A stretch of 64,000 nucleotides of DNA from G963676655 sp963678305 (GCA_963678305.2 CAXXVV010000002.1:124001-188000); one strand, 5' to 3'; shown: positions 16,252 through 26,627, counted from the first letter of the stretch. The notes: a model not told the origin generated them from the sequence alone. Program-made: numbers and translations.

Positions 16252-19119
16252 ATGAATCTGAAGAATATTCGGATAAAGGCACCTCTCGCGATTACCATCG
16301 GTCTGACCGCCCTTACGGCCTTCGCGGCCGGAGGCGACATTCCGGACAAGCGATGGGTAGCTCCGGCAGATAAAAAAGCCGGTGAAAATTTCAGCATCTA
16401 TTATTCCAACGGCGACAATGAAATACTGTTAACTTCTCAGCCGATTGACTCAGTTACCGCCATTCGCGAAATGCTGACGATCCTGAAAAACCAGTATAAT
16501 GTGAACCGTATTTACTGGCGCACTCCCGAGGTAGTGCAAATCGGAGAATCCGTTCCGCGGGAATGGAATTTCCACTACAACAACTTCGTCAGCTATCTGC
16601 ATGAACTGATGATCGACAAGCAGCTTGCGACAAAGTCATCGGAAATCACCAGAGAACTGGGAATGGAAGCCTGGGGAGTAGCCCCGCTGTTCAATTTCGG
16701 GTGCGGCGCGGACATTGACTCCGGCAAAGGCGGCGGCCCGCTGGTGGTTGAACACCCTCTGCGGGTCAATCATCCGGAATGGATTCCAGTCGACCGCGCT
16801 GGAATAAGGCGTATGCCCGGCCCGTTGTCGTTTGCCTATCCGGAAGCGCGCAAGGCCATGGTCAAACATTTTGTCCGCATCGCAAAGCTTTGTAAACTGG
16901 ACGGGTTGATCTTCCATACATATAATGAGAATTTCGGCTTGATCAATAATGACGAGTTCGGCTTTAATGAGCCGATTGTCAAGGAATACAAAAAACGCTA
17001 CGGTGTTGATATCCGGAAACAACCCTACGACAAACAGAAACTGGCTGATCTCCGCGGTGAATACGTTACCGGGTTCCTCCGCGAACTGCGCGCCGCGCTG
17101 AAAAAAGAGGGGATCAAACTGGGAGTGTTTATCGATGCCAAAAATCCGGACATTCCACAATGCTGGCTGGCCAGTCCGGATACAATTATTTCCGGACGCA
17201 TCACCATGAACTGGCGGAAATGGGTCGACGACGGCATTGTGGACCAACTGTTCAGCTATATCCACGGCAGTCCGGTCAACACGGCAAAAATGATGCGCAA
17301 GTATATTGGCACACGTCCGATCGAAGTCGGTCTGTTCAGCAGCGGCAAACTGCCTCCCGCAATCCGCCAGCTGGCATGCGGCAAAGGCTTTCGCATGGGC
17401 AGCGGCAGTTACGAAGAAATGGAATGCGGGGCAACAGGTAAATTTAGCGGCGACAAAATCCTCACCGGCTCAAATTCGGAAAAACGCGGCGCAATTCACC
17501 AGATGGGGCTCGGCAAAATCCGGCCCGACATGGATAAGCTGGCTGCCGCGACCGGCGACAAAAGCATGCTGGTAAGGCGGCGCGCACTACGTTCCATTTA
17601 CCAGCTGGGTAAGAACAAGCCGGAACTGATTAACGACAAAGTACGCAGTGCCGTAAAAAAATGCCTTAACGACCCGGAGAATGTCAATCGGGCGGCGGCG
17701 GTGCAAACCCTTGGCATGATCGCCCGCAACCAGGCGGATTTCGATGCGCTGTTTGCCGCGGTGGCCAAATACGCCAATAATCCGATGTGGTATGTTTTTC
17801 CGCCCGGCCCTCTGTGCATCCTTCCCCCGGATAAAACCAGGTTTATCCGTCAGGGCTTGCAACATTCATCCCCGAAAGTCAAGACCTTTGTCTTGATCGC
17901 GCTCAGAGGTTCTGGCCCACGCCCGGAACTGGTTCCTGATTTGCTAAAACTGGAAAAAGACCCGGCTCGCGAGGTGCGCTTTGCCCTGGTCAACGCAATG
18001 CTCTATTACCGGCAGCCGGTAATCCAGCAGATGCTGCTGCGGATGCTGGATGATCCTGAACCGACGGTTCGCTCCTGCGCGGCAATCAAGCTTTCCAAAA
18101 TAGTTCCGGCAAGCGGCACCAGTCTTAATTCATTTCAAAGTCAGGTATTCAAAAAACTCAAGCAGTTGTTCCTTGCGTACGCGGACAAAAATGTCGCGGA
18201 TGCCGATTGGGGCTGGCGGCCGATCGGAATGGCGCTTCAAGCGATGGGTCCCCGGGGAGAAGACTTTCTCAAACGCTGTCTGCGCGGCGACCATGGACTA
18301 CGTCTGGCGCAATTGGCGTGGCAGGTTCTTTACATCCACATTGACGGCTGGAAACACCATCTGATTTCGGATAAACAATTGGCGGCGGCGTATGCCATGT
18401 ACCCCCGCGAGGGAAAATATCCGAAAGTAAATGTATCCGATATCAGCGAGAGCGAATACCAGCCATATATAGTTCAGGATTTCACCAAAGGATTCAAGCC
18501 GAATAAAAATGGCGAATGGGTTGACTGGAAACACCCCGAAGAGGGGTTGTGGCGCAACATCGCTCCAACTGCCGCCCCGGCAAGTTTTCCCTGCCGGATC
18601 GTCGAGGCGCATGGCAAAAAAGCGCTGTTGCTGACCCGGAAAAAATTGGCCGGGGCCAAAGGTGTTCCTTATGTCCTGAGAGCCAAATCCCGGATCAGCA
18701 GCGGCAAAGCCAAAATCGCCTTTTCGGCCTGGCTCGAACAAAAAGGCTCACAGTGCATGATTCGTGTCTGCACATCCAACACTTACGACGGCAATCTGAT
18801 GCTGATGATCTCGCCTGAAAAAGTTGCTTACGGCAATGCCAAAAAGGGCTTTACCCGGAGCAATGTCCGGGTTGAACCGGGACAATGGTACCGTTTTGAG
18901 CTGGACGCTGATTACGATAAAAATATCTATTCCGCCCGGGTCAAAGGGAGAGACGGTTCATGGCATGAAATAGTCAAGGATCAGGCCCTGACCACCGACG
19001 TCAAATATAAAGAATACAATTGTATTTTCATGTTTCCGGGAGGGCAGCAGGGAGCTGACTGCTATCTGACCGACTTTAATTATCAAGTAAGCAACCCGTT
19101 TTTTAACAAGGAGCAATAA
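16252..19119 (+). CDS. Secreted TIM-barrel (GHL10-like) protein with HEAT repeats and C-terminal sandwich domain
   Basis: 955 aa from ATG 16252, chosen over the longer TTG frame at 16201 because AGGAG lies 6 nt upstream and a signal peptide (MNLKNIRIKAPLAITIG...AFA) follows. Residues about 50-370 look like a (beta/alpha)8 glycosidase-like domain (LDGLIFHTYNENFGLIN, EYKKRYGVDIRKQ, LRAALKKEGIKLGVFIDA). Residues about 415-690 are HEAT/PBS-lyase-like helical repeats (VRRRALRSIYQLG, VNRAAAVQTLGMIA, VRFALVNAML, VRSCAAIKLSKI). The last 200 residues are a LamG-like beta sandwich. Export to periplasm or surface is likely. The enzyme part resembles the island protein at 42810. No catalytic residue is assigned. 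Confidence 0.75.
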   Translation: MNLKNIRIKAPLAITIGLTALTAFAAGGDIPDKRWVAPADKKAGENFSIYYSNGDNEILLTSQPIDSVTAIREMLTILKNQYNVNRIYWRTPEVVQIGESVPREWNFHYNNFVSYLHELMIDKQLATKSSEITRELGMEAWGVAPLFNFGCGADIDSGKGGGPLVVEHPLRVNHPEWIPVDRAGIRRMPGPLSFAYPEARKAMVKHFVRIAKLCKLDGLIFHTYNENFGLINNDEFGFNEPIVKEYKKRYGVDIRKQPYDKQKLADLRGEYVTGFLRELRAALKKEGIKLGVFIDAKNPDIPQCWLASPDTIISGRITMNWRKWVDDGIVDQLFSYIHGSPVNTAKMMRKYIGTRPIEVGLFSSGKLPPAIRQLACGKGFRMGSGSYEEMECGATGKFSGDKILTGSNSEKRGAIHQMGLGKIRPDMDKLAAATGDKSMLVRRRALRSIYQLGKNKPELINDKVRSAVKKCLNDPENVNRAAAVQTLGMIARNQADFDALFAAVAKYANNPMWYVFPPGPLCILPPDKTRFIRQGLQHSSPKVKTFVLIALRGSGPRPELVPDLLKLEKDPAREVRFALVNAMLYYRQPVIQQMLLRMLDDPEPTVRSCAAIKLSKIVPASGTSLNSFQSQVFKKLKQLFLAYADKNVADADWGWRPIGMALQAMGPRGEDFLKRCLRGDHGLRLAQLAWQVLYIHIDGWKHHLISDKQLAAAYAMYPREGKYPKVNVSDISESEYQPYIVQDFTKGFKPNKNGEWVDWKHPEEGLWRNIAPTAAPASFPCRIVEAHGKKALLLTRKKLAGAKGVPYVLRAKSRISSGKAKIAFSAWLEQKGSQCMIRVCTSNTYDGNLMLMISPEKVAYGNAKKGFTRSNVRVEPGQWYRFELDADYDKNIYSARVKGRDGSWHEIVKDQALTTDVKYKEYNCIFMFPGGQQGADCYLTDFNYQVSNPFFNKEQ

Positions 19120-19121
19120 TC

Positions 19122-20096
19122 ATGTCTGAAACTAATGCTAAAAAAGAACCTTTAACAATTCTTGTCGTGGGCGGGCATCCGGCCGACGTCTTCGACAATG
19201 CCGGTGGAACATGCTACCACCACTCCCTTGACGGAGACCGTGTCGTCGGCCTCGTCTTAACTCATGGCGCCCGCATTCATGATGTAGTCATATCTGATGA
19301 AATGCGCAAAAGCGAGGAAGTTCCCCAGGGAGAAAAACTGGAAAAACTGATGGAGGAACGGGCCAAAGTCAAGCGTCAGGAAGTACGCAACGCCTGTGCG
19401 ATAATGGGCATAAATGAAGTTCGTTTTATCGACATGGACGATGAAATAGTCATGCTTAATCCGGACCTAGTACGCGCTATCGCCAGAATCATCCGTGATG
19501 TCCGCCCGGACATTATTATTACCCATTATCCTTATGATAATGGCGGTTTTGCGGATCAGCACGCGATTACCGGCCAGGCGGTCCTGCACGCGTCATGGGT
19601 AGCCAACACGGTCGACCCGGGAGATAAAAAGCCGCCGTTCTGCGCCGCCCAGATATATTTCATGGGCTTCCCTTCCAGTTTCCATGGCGGCGGCGCGCTG
19701 TACACGGAATTCAGCCGTAACTGCACGGTCTATGTGGACGTCTCCGATGTCATTCACTTGAAAGTGAAAGCACTCGATTGCATGACCAGCCAGCAATATG
19801 ACGGACGTAGCGCCGTTAAACGCATCGAAACCGTTGAAGGCAGCGCCGGAATGGCGGTACAGGTGCCTTATGCAGAACCGTTTATTGTCGCCTATCCTGA
19901 AGTGTACCGGAAACTGCCGCTTTCGGAGTTCAGAAGAAGAACCGCCGATCAAAGTGAAGCTCATCGCAAAGACACCGTCGAATTTCTTTACAGCCAGGAT
20001 AACACGTTTGAGGAGTATAAGGAAAAACGGCGTAATCTGAGCGGCAGACGCGAATCAGAAGATCCGGCGGCCTGGGAAGTAATGGCCGCAAAATAA
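19122..20096 (+). CDS. PIG-L/LmbE family deacetylase-like protein with HPAD motif
   Basis: 324 aa of the PIG-L family, zinc N-deacetylases acting on GlcNAc-type groups. The zinc motif normally reads A-H-P-D-D; here it is GGHPAD (His19, Asp22), so both N-terminal zinc ligands remain but the Asp that acts as general base in MshB (Asp15) is Ala21. VRFIDMDDEI, VRPDIIITHYPYDNGGFADQHAITG (about 126-150) give the remaining zinc His and fold. It starts 2 bp after the TIM-barrel/HEAT gene with AAGGAG and ends the operon before a terminator. It may deacetylate inefficiently or catalyse something else. Confidence 0.85.
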   Translation: MSETNAKKEPLTILVVGGHPADVFDNAGGTCYHHSLDGDRVVGLVLTHGARIHDVVISDEMRKSEEVPQGEKLEKLMEERAKVKRQEVRNACAIMGINEVRFIDMDDEIVMLNPDLVRAIARIIRDVRPDIIITHYPYDNGGFADQHAITGQAVLHASWVANTVDPGDKKPPFCAAQIYFMGFPSSFHGGGALYTEFSRNCTVYVDVSDVIHLKVKALDCMTSQQYDGRSAVKRIETVEGSAGMAVQVPYAEPFIVAYPEVYRKLPLSEFRRRTADQSEAHRKDTVEFLYSQDNTFEEYKEKRRNLSGRRESEDPAAWEVMAAK

Positions 20097-20161
20097 ACGA
20101 AAAATATCGGTTAAGATCAAAACTCCGATAAAATCGGGGAGCGCACTTGACCTTTGTTTAA

Positions 20162-20199
20162 AGGCATTGGGCTGTATCACAACCCAATGCCTATTTTTT
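20162..20199 (+). terminator. Rho-independent terminator
   Basis: Perfect 10-bp stem AGGCATTGGG/CCCAATGCCT (20162-20171, 20183-20192), 11-nt loop, then a T6 run. It follows the PIG-L gene and separates it from the convergent esterase. Confidence 0.88.
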
Positions 20200-20280
20200 G
20201 CCCGCGCAATCTGGAATTTTCCCGAAGAACTGCTGAAAACCCGCTTCGGGTCAAAGCACCGTTCATATATGCATCAAGGT

Positions 20281-21084
20281 TTACTGCAGGTTCGATATGA
20301 AATCAATAATATCTTCAAAAGCCTGTTTTTGCACCCGACGGGTAATATCGTAGAAAAACCCATGTTCGGCGTTTTCATATGTTATGGTTACGCATTCCCT
20401 GCCCAGCAATTGCAGCTTTTCCGCGGCTTGCAATGTATAGCGGGTCGGGAACATGTGTTCGTCGGAAGCATTCAGAAAGAGTAAAGGCGGGGTTTCAGCA
20501 GAAAGATATTCCATTGGAGCAAGTTTTTTATATATTTCCGGATGATCTTCATAGGATACTCCGGAAATATCCTGAAAACATTTCCAACTGCCGGGAAAAA
20601 TATCCTCCCAGGGTTCAAACAGCATTGGAACCGCCTGTAAAATGCATCCAGCAGGACGGACATGTTGATTTTTCAGCGTCACTCCGTTATATTCAAGTTT
20701 TTCACCGCAGCCTCCGGGATCCGTCAGGGACATAAGCGCATTCAGGTGAGCCCCGGCGGAGCTGCCGTAAGTAACGATTTTCAAAGAACGTTTATGTTTT
20801 TTCAGGAATGACACGAAAAAATCATAAGCATGACGCAGATCAGTCAATTGCTCAAAGGCATCTACCCCGCTCAACCGGTAATCAAATGAAGCGCAAATGA
20901 AACCAAGGTCGCAAAATGCTTCCATGATTTTATGCATCTGCTGACGACTTCCCATGCGCCATCCGCCGCCGTGGATAAAAACCATGCTGATATCCCGGGT
21001 TATTGCGCCGGGAATAAAAATATCCAAACTTCTCCCCGCAATAAACGGTTTGTCCAAATAAACTGATTCATATAAGAAACTCAT
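20281..21084 (-). CDS. Alpha/beta-hydrolase, acetyl-esterase-like
   Basis: 267-aa alpha/beta-hydrolase of the esterase/lipase (BD-FAE/acetylxylan-esterase-like) type. The oxyanion motif HGGGW is at about 38-42, the nucleophile elbow G-S-S-A-G has Ser109, the acid is in LNASDEHMFP and the catalytic His in AEHGFFYD near the C-terminus. No signal peptide, so it likely works on imported esterified sugars. GGAG lies 6 nt before the ATG. It is the last gene of the minus-strand operon and faces the terminator at 20162. Confidence 0.85.
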   Translation of the reverse strand: MSFLYESVYLDKPFIAGRSLDIFIPGAITRDISMVFIHGGGWRMGSRQQMHKIMEAFCDLGFICASFDYRLSGVDAFEQLTDLRHAYDFFVSFLKKHKRSLKIVTYGSSAGAHLNALMSLTDPGGCGEKLEYNGVTLKNQHVRPAGCILQAVPMLFEPWEDIFPGSWKCFQDISGVSYEDHPEIYKKLAPMEYLSAETPPLLFLNASDEHMFPTRYTLQAAEKLQLLGRECVTITYENAEHGFFYDITRRVQKQAFEDIIDFISNLQ

Positions 21085-21232
21085 ATTATCTCCATTTTTT
21101 ATGATGCGTCAATTTCATCGGTCTTTTCTATTTTCTGCCGGAGCATGACAAAAAGCATTACTTCAGCCATTTTTCGTGCAACTTGTTTATATAATCCTCA
21201 CATCATGCTTTATCAAATGCCAAAGTTGTTTT

Positions 21233-22852
21233 TTATTCATCAGTCGCTTTATTGAATCCGGGACCGCCAGCCGCGACGTATCCTCTACTGGCTCCTCGTT
21301 CGTCATCGGCAATCCAGAAAGCGAACAACTTGCATTTGCTAAAGGAAAATTTTATTTTGATATGCCGCCCGGCGAGAAGACTAAGGCCGGGCGAATTTCG
21401 CCAGCTTAAATGATGCCGGGTACTGTCGCCTGAAAACTGGACACAGTTACCCAGTGAAAAAGGTTCTATCAATTGATCGTTATCATCCAGAATCTCCGCC
21501 CCGAGCATGCCGCCGTCAGCAACCACGGCATTAACAAACAAACAATTTCCGGTAAACTCCAGCTTTCGGGTAAGCAGAACAACCGTATTATCCCCGCCAT
21601 TCATTGAAGCGAAACCGTCGCGCCGCAGGATTGCCAGTCCGGTAGATGTAACTTGCTCATTGCGCTCCGCCTCGATGTTACGGCCTGAAATATAAAAATA
21701 GATAGAATCGCCCACCACCAGACAACAACCGCCGACGCTTTGCAGATTACCGTAATTCCAGTCCTCCGGCACTTCCGAAGTCTTGAGAAACGATCTCCGG
21801 TCAGGTCTGTCCCAGTAGAAACCATCTCGCGAGAATCCCAGCGATATTTCATTCTTTTTAGGACGATAATCGGGATAGTTATCCGGAGCTTCGCGATTGA
21901 TATTGAATAGTCCAAGCAACAGACTCTCATAGGCGACCGCGTCCAGATTGTAAAGTTCACAAACCGAATTATTGTCGCCAATATCGAATTTATCAAGAGA
22001 TACCCAGGGAACCGGTTCATTATATTCCCAGGGGAGATTTTCGATCAAATCCCTGCTCTCCCAATAACGCCTGACGCGTTTTGCACCGGCAAATGAAGCA
22101 TACCGTTCGCAAGCCCTGACACTGAAACACCAGACATTCCTGAATGGATTGTAGAACAACGCGTTACGGTCACCGGTCGGGCCGGTACGTGACACCGCAT
22201 CGCTCCAGTTAATCCCATCCGGGGAAAATGCCTGAACCATTGAGTCAAGCGTTCCAGCCCAATATTGCGTTTCAACATCAACCAGGTCTTTACCAGGAAT
22301 ATTGTAAGTCATTTTAAACCGGCGTTCCGGGTTTTGCTCTTCAAGATCGAGCCATACGCACATCGCATTTTCAGGATGCACAATATTGCGACCGTTCTTC
22401 AAGTCCGGACGAATCCAATGAATTCCGTCCTCGGAATAAGCAAACGCGGTACCGTAACCGTTGCCGGCTTTGATATGGCCGCTCATGTACCACATCTCAA
22501 AACGTTCATTGGCAGGATTGAACCAAACTCCTCCGCTGAAAGGCGCGGCAAACGGCCCTCTGAATTCCGGTTTATGAGAATTTTCAAGCTCATTGTCTGG
22601 ATAGAATACCGGGTGTTCGGAATAATAACGCGCATGATGAAACTCTCTGACCGCGGAAGTGTTTTCAATGCAAAAGTCATCGATAAAGAGCTGTCTGCCG
22701 ATTTTAATATTTAAAACTTCCGGCGGTTCAAGCAAATATGGCGGAGTCCGTAATTCATAAGAAAATGAATGGTCTGCCGGCGGCCATAACTCCGGCAGAC
22801 ATATATTGTTATGTAAAACTCGCTCTTCCGGGAAAAGTTTTCTGGAGCGCAT
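21233..22852 (-). CDS. Five-bladed beta-propeller, GH32/43/62-like protein
   Basis: 539 aa without a clear signal peptide. Repeated blades with W-Y/F motifs and the sequence IGRQLFIDDFCIE (about 52-64), ERFEMWYMSG, AYSEDGIHWIRP, QAFSPDGINWSD and GFSRDGFYWDRP are typical of uncharacterized Lentisphaerota and Planctomycetota proteins of the glycosyl-hydrolase-43/32/62 propeller superfamily. A C-terminal sandwich of about 110 residues follows. Such proteins are predicted glycosidases or glycan binders; catalytic carboxylates cannot be assigned here. It lies 25 bp after the DUF4838 gene in the same transcript. Confidence 0.65.
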   Translation of the reverse strand: MRSRKLFPEERVLHNNICLPELWPPADHSFSYELRTPPYLLEPPEVLNIKIGRQLFIDDFCIENTSAVREFHHARYYSEHPVFYPDNELENSHKPEFRGPFAAPFSGGVWFNPANERFEMWYMSGHIKAGNGYGTAFAYSEDGIHWIRPDLKNGRNIVHPENAMCVWLDLEEQNPERRFKMTYNIPGKDLVDVETQYWAGTLDSMVQAFSPDGINWSDAVSRTGPTGDRNALFYNPFRNVWCFSVRACERYASFAGAKRVRRYWESRDLIENLPWEYNEPVPWVSLDKFDIGDNNSVCELYNLDAVAYESLLLGLFNINREAPDNYPDYRPKKNEISLGFSRDGFYWDRPDRRSFLKTSEVPEDWNYGNLQSVGGCCLVVGDSIYFYISGRNIEAERNEQVTSTGLAILRRDGFASMNGGDNTVVLLTRKLEFTGNCLFVNAVVADGGMLGAEILDDNDQLIEPFSLGNCVQFSGDSTRHHLSWRNSPGLSLLAGRHIKIKFSFSKCKLFAFWIADDERGASRGYVAAGGPGFNKATDE

Positions 22853-22877
22853 ATTTATTTTTATCCTTTATTCGTCT

Positions 22878-25832
22878 TCAATCAATTTCGATCAAACTTA
22901 AATCGTCGATCCAGTAGCATCCACCGGCAATATTCCTGCTGACCAGCCAGGCGTCGAAATAACACGCTTCCTTGCCTTTATTCGCGGGAATGGTAAAATA
23001 GAACTGCTGCTTGCGCCATTTTCCATGTCCCAGATCGGCATAGTCCAGCCTGAGTACCAGTTTATATGCTTTAAAGGGCTTTTCGTTTTTATCTTTATCA
23101 CGCCAGTCAAGGATGATTGAAACATCTGCGTTTTCCGGCAATTTATCCGCTTTCGTGTAAAATTCAAGCAGATACTTTTTGCCATATTGGATTTTAATCT
23201 GCCACATCACCAGAGTTCCGACGCTTACGTTGTCGCCAACTCCCCTTTTAAAGGACTTGATCTTAATCGAACCTGGCGCGTCGCGACCTGTTTCGCGATC
23301 CCATGGTTCCTGCGGAAGCGGCCGGCGTAATTTCCAGCGTTGGGTTCCGTCATTATAATTCTGCGAAAAGAGGACTTGCCGCTTCGCTCCGGATAAATCT
23401 GTCTTACCGACGCTTCCGGCTTCCACCTGGTATTGCAGAGCGTTATGAATGTCGGCAAAAAAACCGTAGATTAATTCAGCCCGCTCCTTCTGCTTACCGC
23501 CGCCCGCCGTAGCGACTACCTGTTTAAGTAATCTATCTGAGAGTCCAATATCCGGCAGCGTGACATTCTCCAAATATCCCATCTGGTTGAACATCAGGTA
23601 CAGGACATTTTTCGAACCGTACCATTTCGTCGTTTTCACCCGCCTGGTCCAGTAATCCTCCCATAATTTGTAATACTTGATCAGATAAGGAGCCGCCTTG
23701 CCGCCAACTGCGCTTTCGCACCAGTCCGCCATGACTTTATCAACGTTTATATCCGTATTCCAAAGCAGTTTCGCCAATATATACAAAGCCGGTCCATCGC
23801 CGATCACGGTCCCGGCCGTGGCTTTATTTTCGGCATAATAGCCAACCGCGCCATGCTTTAAAATGTACTGCAAATATTCCTGCTGAACATGCGGATAGAG
23901 CAACGGGATCGAATATGTACCCGTCCAGACATAATCATATAAACAAGGATGTCGGACCTTTCCGCACCATTTCATGAAAGTTTTCTTAAACTCCGTCTGT
24001 CGGGCCGGGGAATTCCACTGCAACGCCTCCCAGGTCAGGTATGGATAGACACCGGGATTAATAACGGTCCGGCCGGGAGGATCGATAACCTCACGATATG
24101 CCAGAGTTCCAATCTTCTTATCCGGATATGCCTTCAGCACTTTTGTCACAACCTCATTCACCCATGTATAATATAGATCTGAATAATCCTCAAATCCGAA
24201 TGAATTCAATTTTTTACCTTTGCCGGCCTGACATTCTTCACAATGGCAATAACAATCCCCGTTGCCGTCGGAGACTCCGAGGGAAATCGATTCATAGTGG
24301 GGATAACGCTTGAAGAAGTTTATAATATTTCCGGCAAACAGCCCGGCCGAAGCAGGATTTGAATAACAGAGATGCCAGTCATCCTGATTAAGACGCTTTG
24401 GCAGGCGTCTTTTTCCATTGATTAACGGAAATATGTCAGGATTTGTTTTGGCGTATTTCAAGCTGGTGATTTTGGAAATATTGTGGTGGAACTCAATTCT
24501 ACTGTGAATCCGGTTGCGGCGACACCACAACATCCCCTCAGGCCCCTTGACCCGGAAGATCCGTGAATAAAATGCCGGTTGACTGACCAGACTGATTTCA
24601 GGCAGCAAGAGGTTCTCAGACGCAGGTACACAAGTTCCTGTTTGGCCGGGAAAAAGCCACCTTATCCCCAGAAAACGTTCCAGAAACTCATACACTGCGT
24701 ATTCGGTTCCTAAATTACTGCCGCCAATCAACACAAGCCTGTGCGGATTAACCGTTTTAATTGCATAGCCAGTGTCATTTTTCACATTTACCAACAGGTT
24801 CTGCGATTCAGCATATCCAGTCGGGCCCACATGAATCTGAGTCTTTTCAACCGGAGCGTCCTTTTCAAACAAAACCGGCAGCCTGACTCCTGTACTGCAC
24901 TGAATATAATCAGCAAGCAGATTGGCGGTCCGCAGTGAAGATCCGTCAAAAAGCGACAAGGAATGCAATTCAACCCAAAAACTGCGCTGATACTTCGGGG
25001 AGTGGTCATTCCTGTCGGGAACCACGATAACCGCCAGAGCCTTTTTCCGCTCGATTAGCTTCAAATAAATGTGATCAGGAATCAACGCGACAGAACGCGG
25101 CGGATCCGGTCGGAATTCTTTCCGCCGATCATCCGCATTTTTTGTACCTGTTTCACCGATAATCTTTGTCCCGCATCGAATTCGACCGTGAACTTTGAGA
25201 ACCGGGCCTTTGCCGTTGCGGCTTTTCAATATCCCGTCAGACCATTTTTCATTGAAGTTCCAATACATCAAACTATGATCGCCCCCGGCCTGTGACATGG
25301 TAAAATTACCGGAATGCTGAGTTCCAGCGGAAATCCGCACGCCTGCCACCTCGCCGTCAAACTGTTCCCGGATATCTGTTCCGGCGCCAATCCGCATGGT
25401 CGAAGGATTAAGCTCTCCCAGATTGAAATTTCCGGGCGAAACCGCTACAGATTGTTTTCTGCCATTAAGGTACAGCTGAAATTTACTCTTTTCATATATG
25501 ATTGCCAGATGATGCCACTTCCCGATTTCAATGCACTTTTTCGGAATGGTTCCGTATGCCGCTTTTCCTGCTGTTTTGACCATAAAAATCAGCGTAGTGG
25601 GATTGAATCCGATTGCGGCATAATTCTTCTTGTCTTTCGTAAATGAAATCAGCTTTTCATTATTTTTACAGTTATTGGGCTTAAACAGGATTTCGATTGT
25701 CCCGGCACCGGGCGGCAAAGCTGCTTCAGCGGATAAATACCCCGTCTTGCTGAAAGTTATTCCTGAAGTTTCCGCGCCGCAAAACTGCAAGCATAATATA
25801 ACGGCGCCAAAATAGATAATTATTTTTTTCAT
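22878..25832 (-). CDS. Secreted LamG + DUF4838 + carbohydrate-binding-like protein
   Basis: 984 aa with an N-terminal signal peptide (MKKIIIYFGAVILCLQFCGA). Residues about 22-190 form a LamG/concanavalin-like sandwich (WHHLAIIYEKSKFQLYLNGRK). Residues about 250-720 match DUF4838: ANLLADYIQCSTGV, GTEYAVYEFLERFLGIRWLFPG, and the Cys cluster CYCHCEECQ (about 533-541). The last 150 residues are a jelly-roll CBM-like domain. DUF4838 proteins occur in polysaccharide loci and have a TIM-barrel core. AGGAAGG precedes the ATG. In the paralogue at 57121 the LamG unit sits at the other end. Confidence 0.8.
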   Translation of the reverse strand: MKKIIIYFGAVILCLQFCGAETSGITFSKTGYLSAEAALPPGAGTIEILFKPNNCKNNEKLISFTKDKKNYAAIGFNPTTLIFMVKTAGKAAYGTIPKKCIEIGKWHHLAIIYEKSKFQLYLNGRKQSVAVSPGNFNLGELNPSTMRIGAGTDIREQFDGEVAGVRISAGTQHSGNFTMSQAGGDHSLMYWNFNEKWSDGILKSRNGKGPVLKVHGRIRCGTKIIGETGTKNADDRRKEFRPDPPRSVALIPDHIYLKLIERKKALAVIVVPDRNDHSPKYQRSFWVELHSLSLFDGSSLRTANLLADYIQCSTGVRLPVLFEKDAPVEKTQIHVGPTGYAESQNLLVNVKNDTGYAIKTVNPHRLVLIGGSNLGTEYAVYEFLERFLGIRWLFPGQTGTCVPASENLLLPEISLVSQPAFYSRIFRVKGPEGMLWCRRNRIHSRIEFHHNISKITSLKYAKTNPDIFPLINGKRRLPKRLNQDDWHLCYSNPASAGLFAGNIINFFKRYPHYESISLGVSDGNGDCYCHCEECQAGKGKKLNSFGFEDYSDLYYTWVNEVVTKVLKAYPDKKIGTLAYREVIDPPGRTVINPGVYPYLTWEALQWNSPARQTEFKKTFMKWCGKVRHPCLYDYVWTGTYSIPLLYPHVQQEYLQYILKHGAVGYYAENKATAGTVIGDGPALYILAKLLWNTDINVDKVMADWCESAVGGKAAPYLIKYYKLWEDYWTRRVKTTKWYGSKNVLYLMFNQMGYLENVTLPDIGLSDRLLKQVVATAGGGKQKERAELIYGFFADIHNALQYQVEAGSVGKTDLSGAKRQVLFSQNYNDGTQRWKLRRPLPQEPWDRETGRDAPGSIKIKSFKRGVGDNVSVGTLVMWQIKIQYGKKYLLEFYTKADKLPENADVSIILDWRDKDKNEKPFKAYKLVLRLDYADLGHGKWRKQQFYFTIPANKGKEACYFDAWLVSRNIAGGCYWIDDLSLIEID

Positions 25833-25871
25833 AATCCTTCCTGATGTTTTGATTCTGCCAAAAAACTGATA

Positions 25872-26609
25872 TTACGGCTCGTCATCATACTTGCTTTGTC
25901 TGATATCCCGGACATCAATACTGCGTTTCTGGATATCGTTGGCATGAAGCGCGGCCGCATGACCGTCGAGGAAAGCAAAATTGATCTTTAAATTATGAAC
26001 GTCGATACTCTTTAAAATCTCAATTTTTGAGTTATCGATTCCACCGCTGATCGTCCCCAGGTTGAACAGGGTTTTCATGGGAACCGTACTGCGATTATCA
26101 ACCGGACCGTCTGCGAGAAAATATTTGCTTGAAGGTTTTTTCACCTTGTTTATTTTAGTCATTTTCATGGTAGTGCTGTCCCACCAGCCGCATTGTGCGT
26201 TGTGCGCGTAATTGGTCACGTTTTTGACATTTTGCAAAGCGGATCCGAAATAGCTCCAGCAGGAAGCGGTGCCGCCTCTTGACGGACACACAAACAACGC
26301 CATATGGGGCCCGGTCTTAGTATATCCGGGGATGTCCCGGGAGCCTTTCTGCGGCTTGATCATTTCACTGAGCGTCATCCACCACCAACCGATCCCTGAC
26401 ATCCGGAAGGGAGTAACATAGTCCTCGGACTCGTCCTGATAAGTCGCTCCTCCGAAATTGATTTGTTTCAAGTTGTTGATGCAGCCAATTGCTTTGGCTT
26501 TGTCTCTCGCCTGATTCAGCGCCGGCAGCAGCATCGACGCCAGGATAGCGATAATCGCAATCACAACAAGAAGCTCTATCAATGTAAATAAATCGCTTCG
26601 CTTTTTCAT
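25872..26609 (-). CDS. Pseudopilin, type II secretion-like N-terminus, H-X9-DG
   Basis: 245 aa. Leader KKRSDL is followed by the same FTLIELLVVIAIIAILAS helix as the other three pseudopilins here, then ALNQARDKAKAIGCINNLKQ. The H-X9-DG motif is intact (HNLKINFAFLDGH, about 215-227). The -1 residue is Leu rather than Gly. It lies 18 bp downstream of the GntR regulator and 39 bp before the DUF4838 gene. Predicted to sit in the inner membrane with a large periplasmic domain; function unknown. Confidence 0.85.
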   Translation of the reverse strand: MKKRSDLFTLIELLVVIAIIAILASMLLPALNQARDKAKAIGCINNLKQINFGGATYQDESEDYVTPFRMSGIGWWWMTLSEMIKPQKGSRDIPGYTKTGPHMALFVCPSRGGTASCWSYFGSALQNVKNVTNYAHNAQCGWWDSTTMKMTKINKVKKPSSKYFLADGPVDNRSTVPMKTLFNLGTISGGIDNSKIEILKSIDVHNLKINFAFLDGHAAALHANDIQKRSIDVRDIRQSKYDDEP

Positions 26610-26627
26610 TAAGATTTCTCCTGTGTT

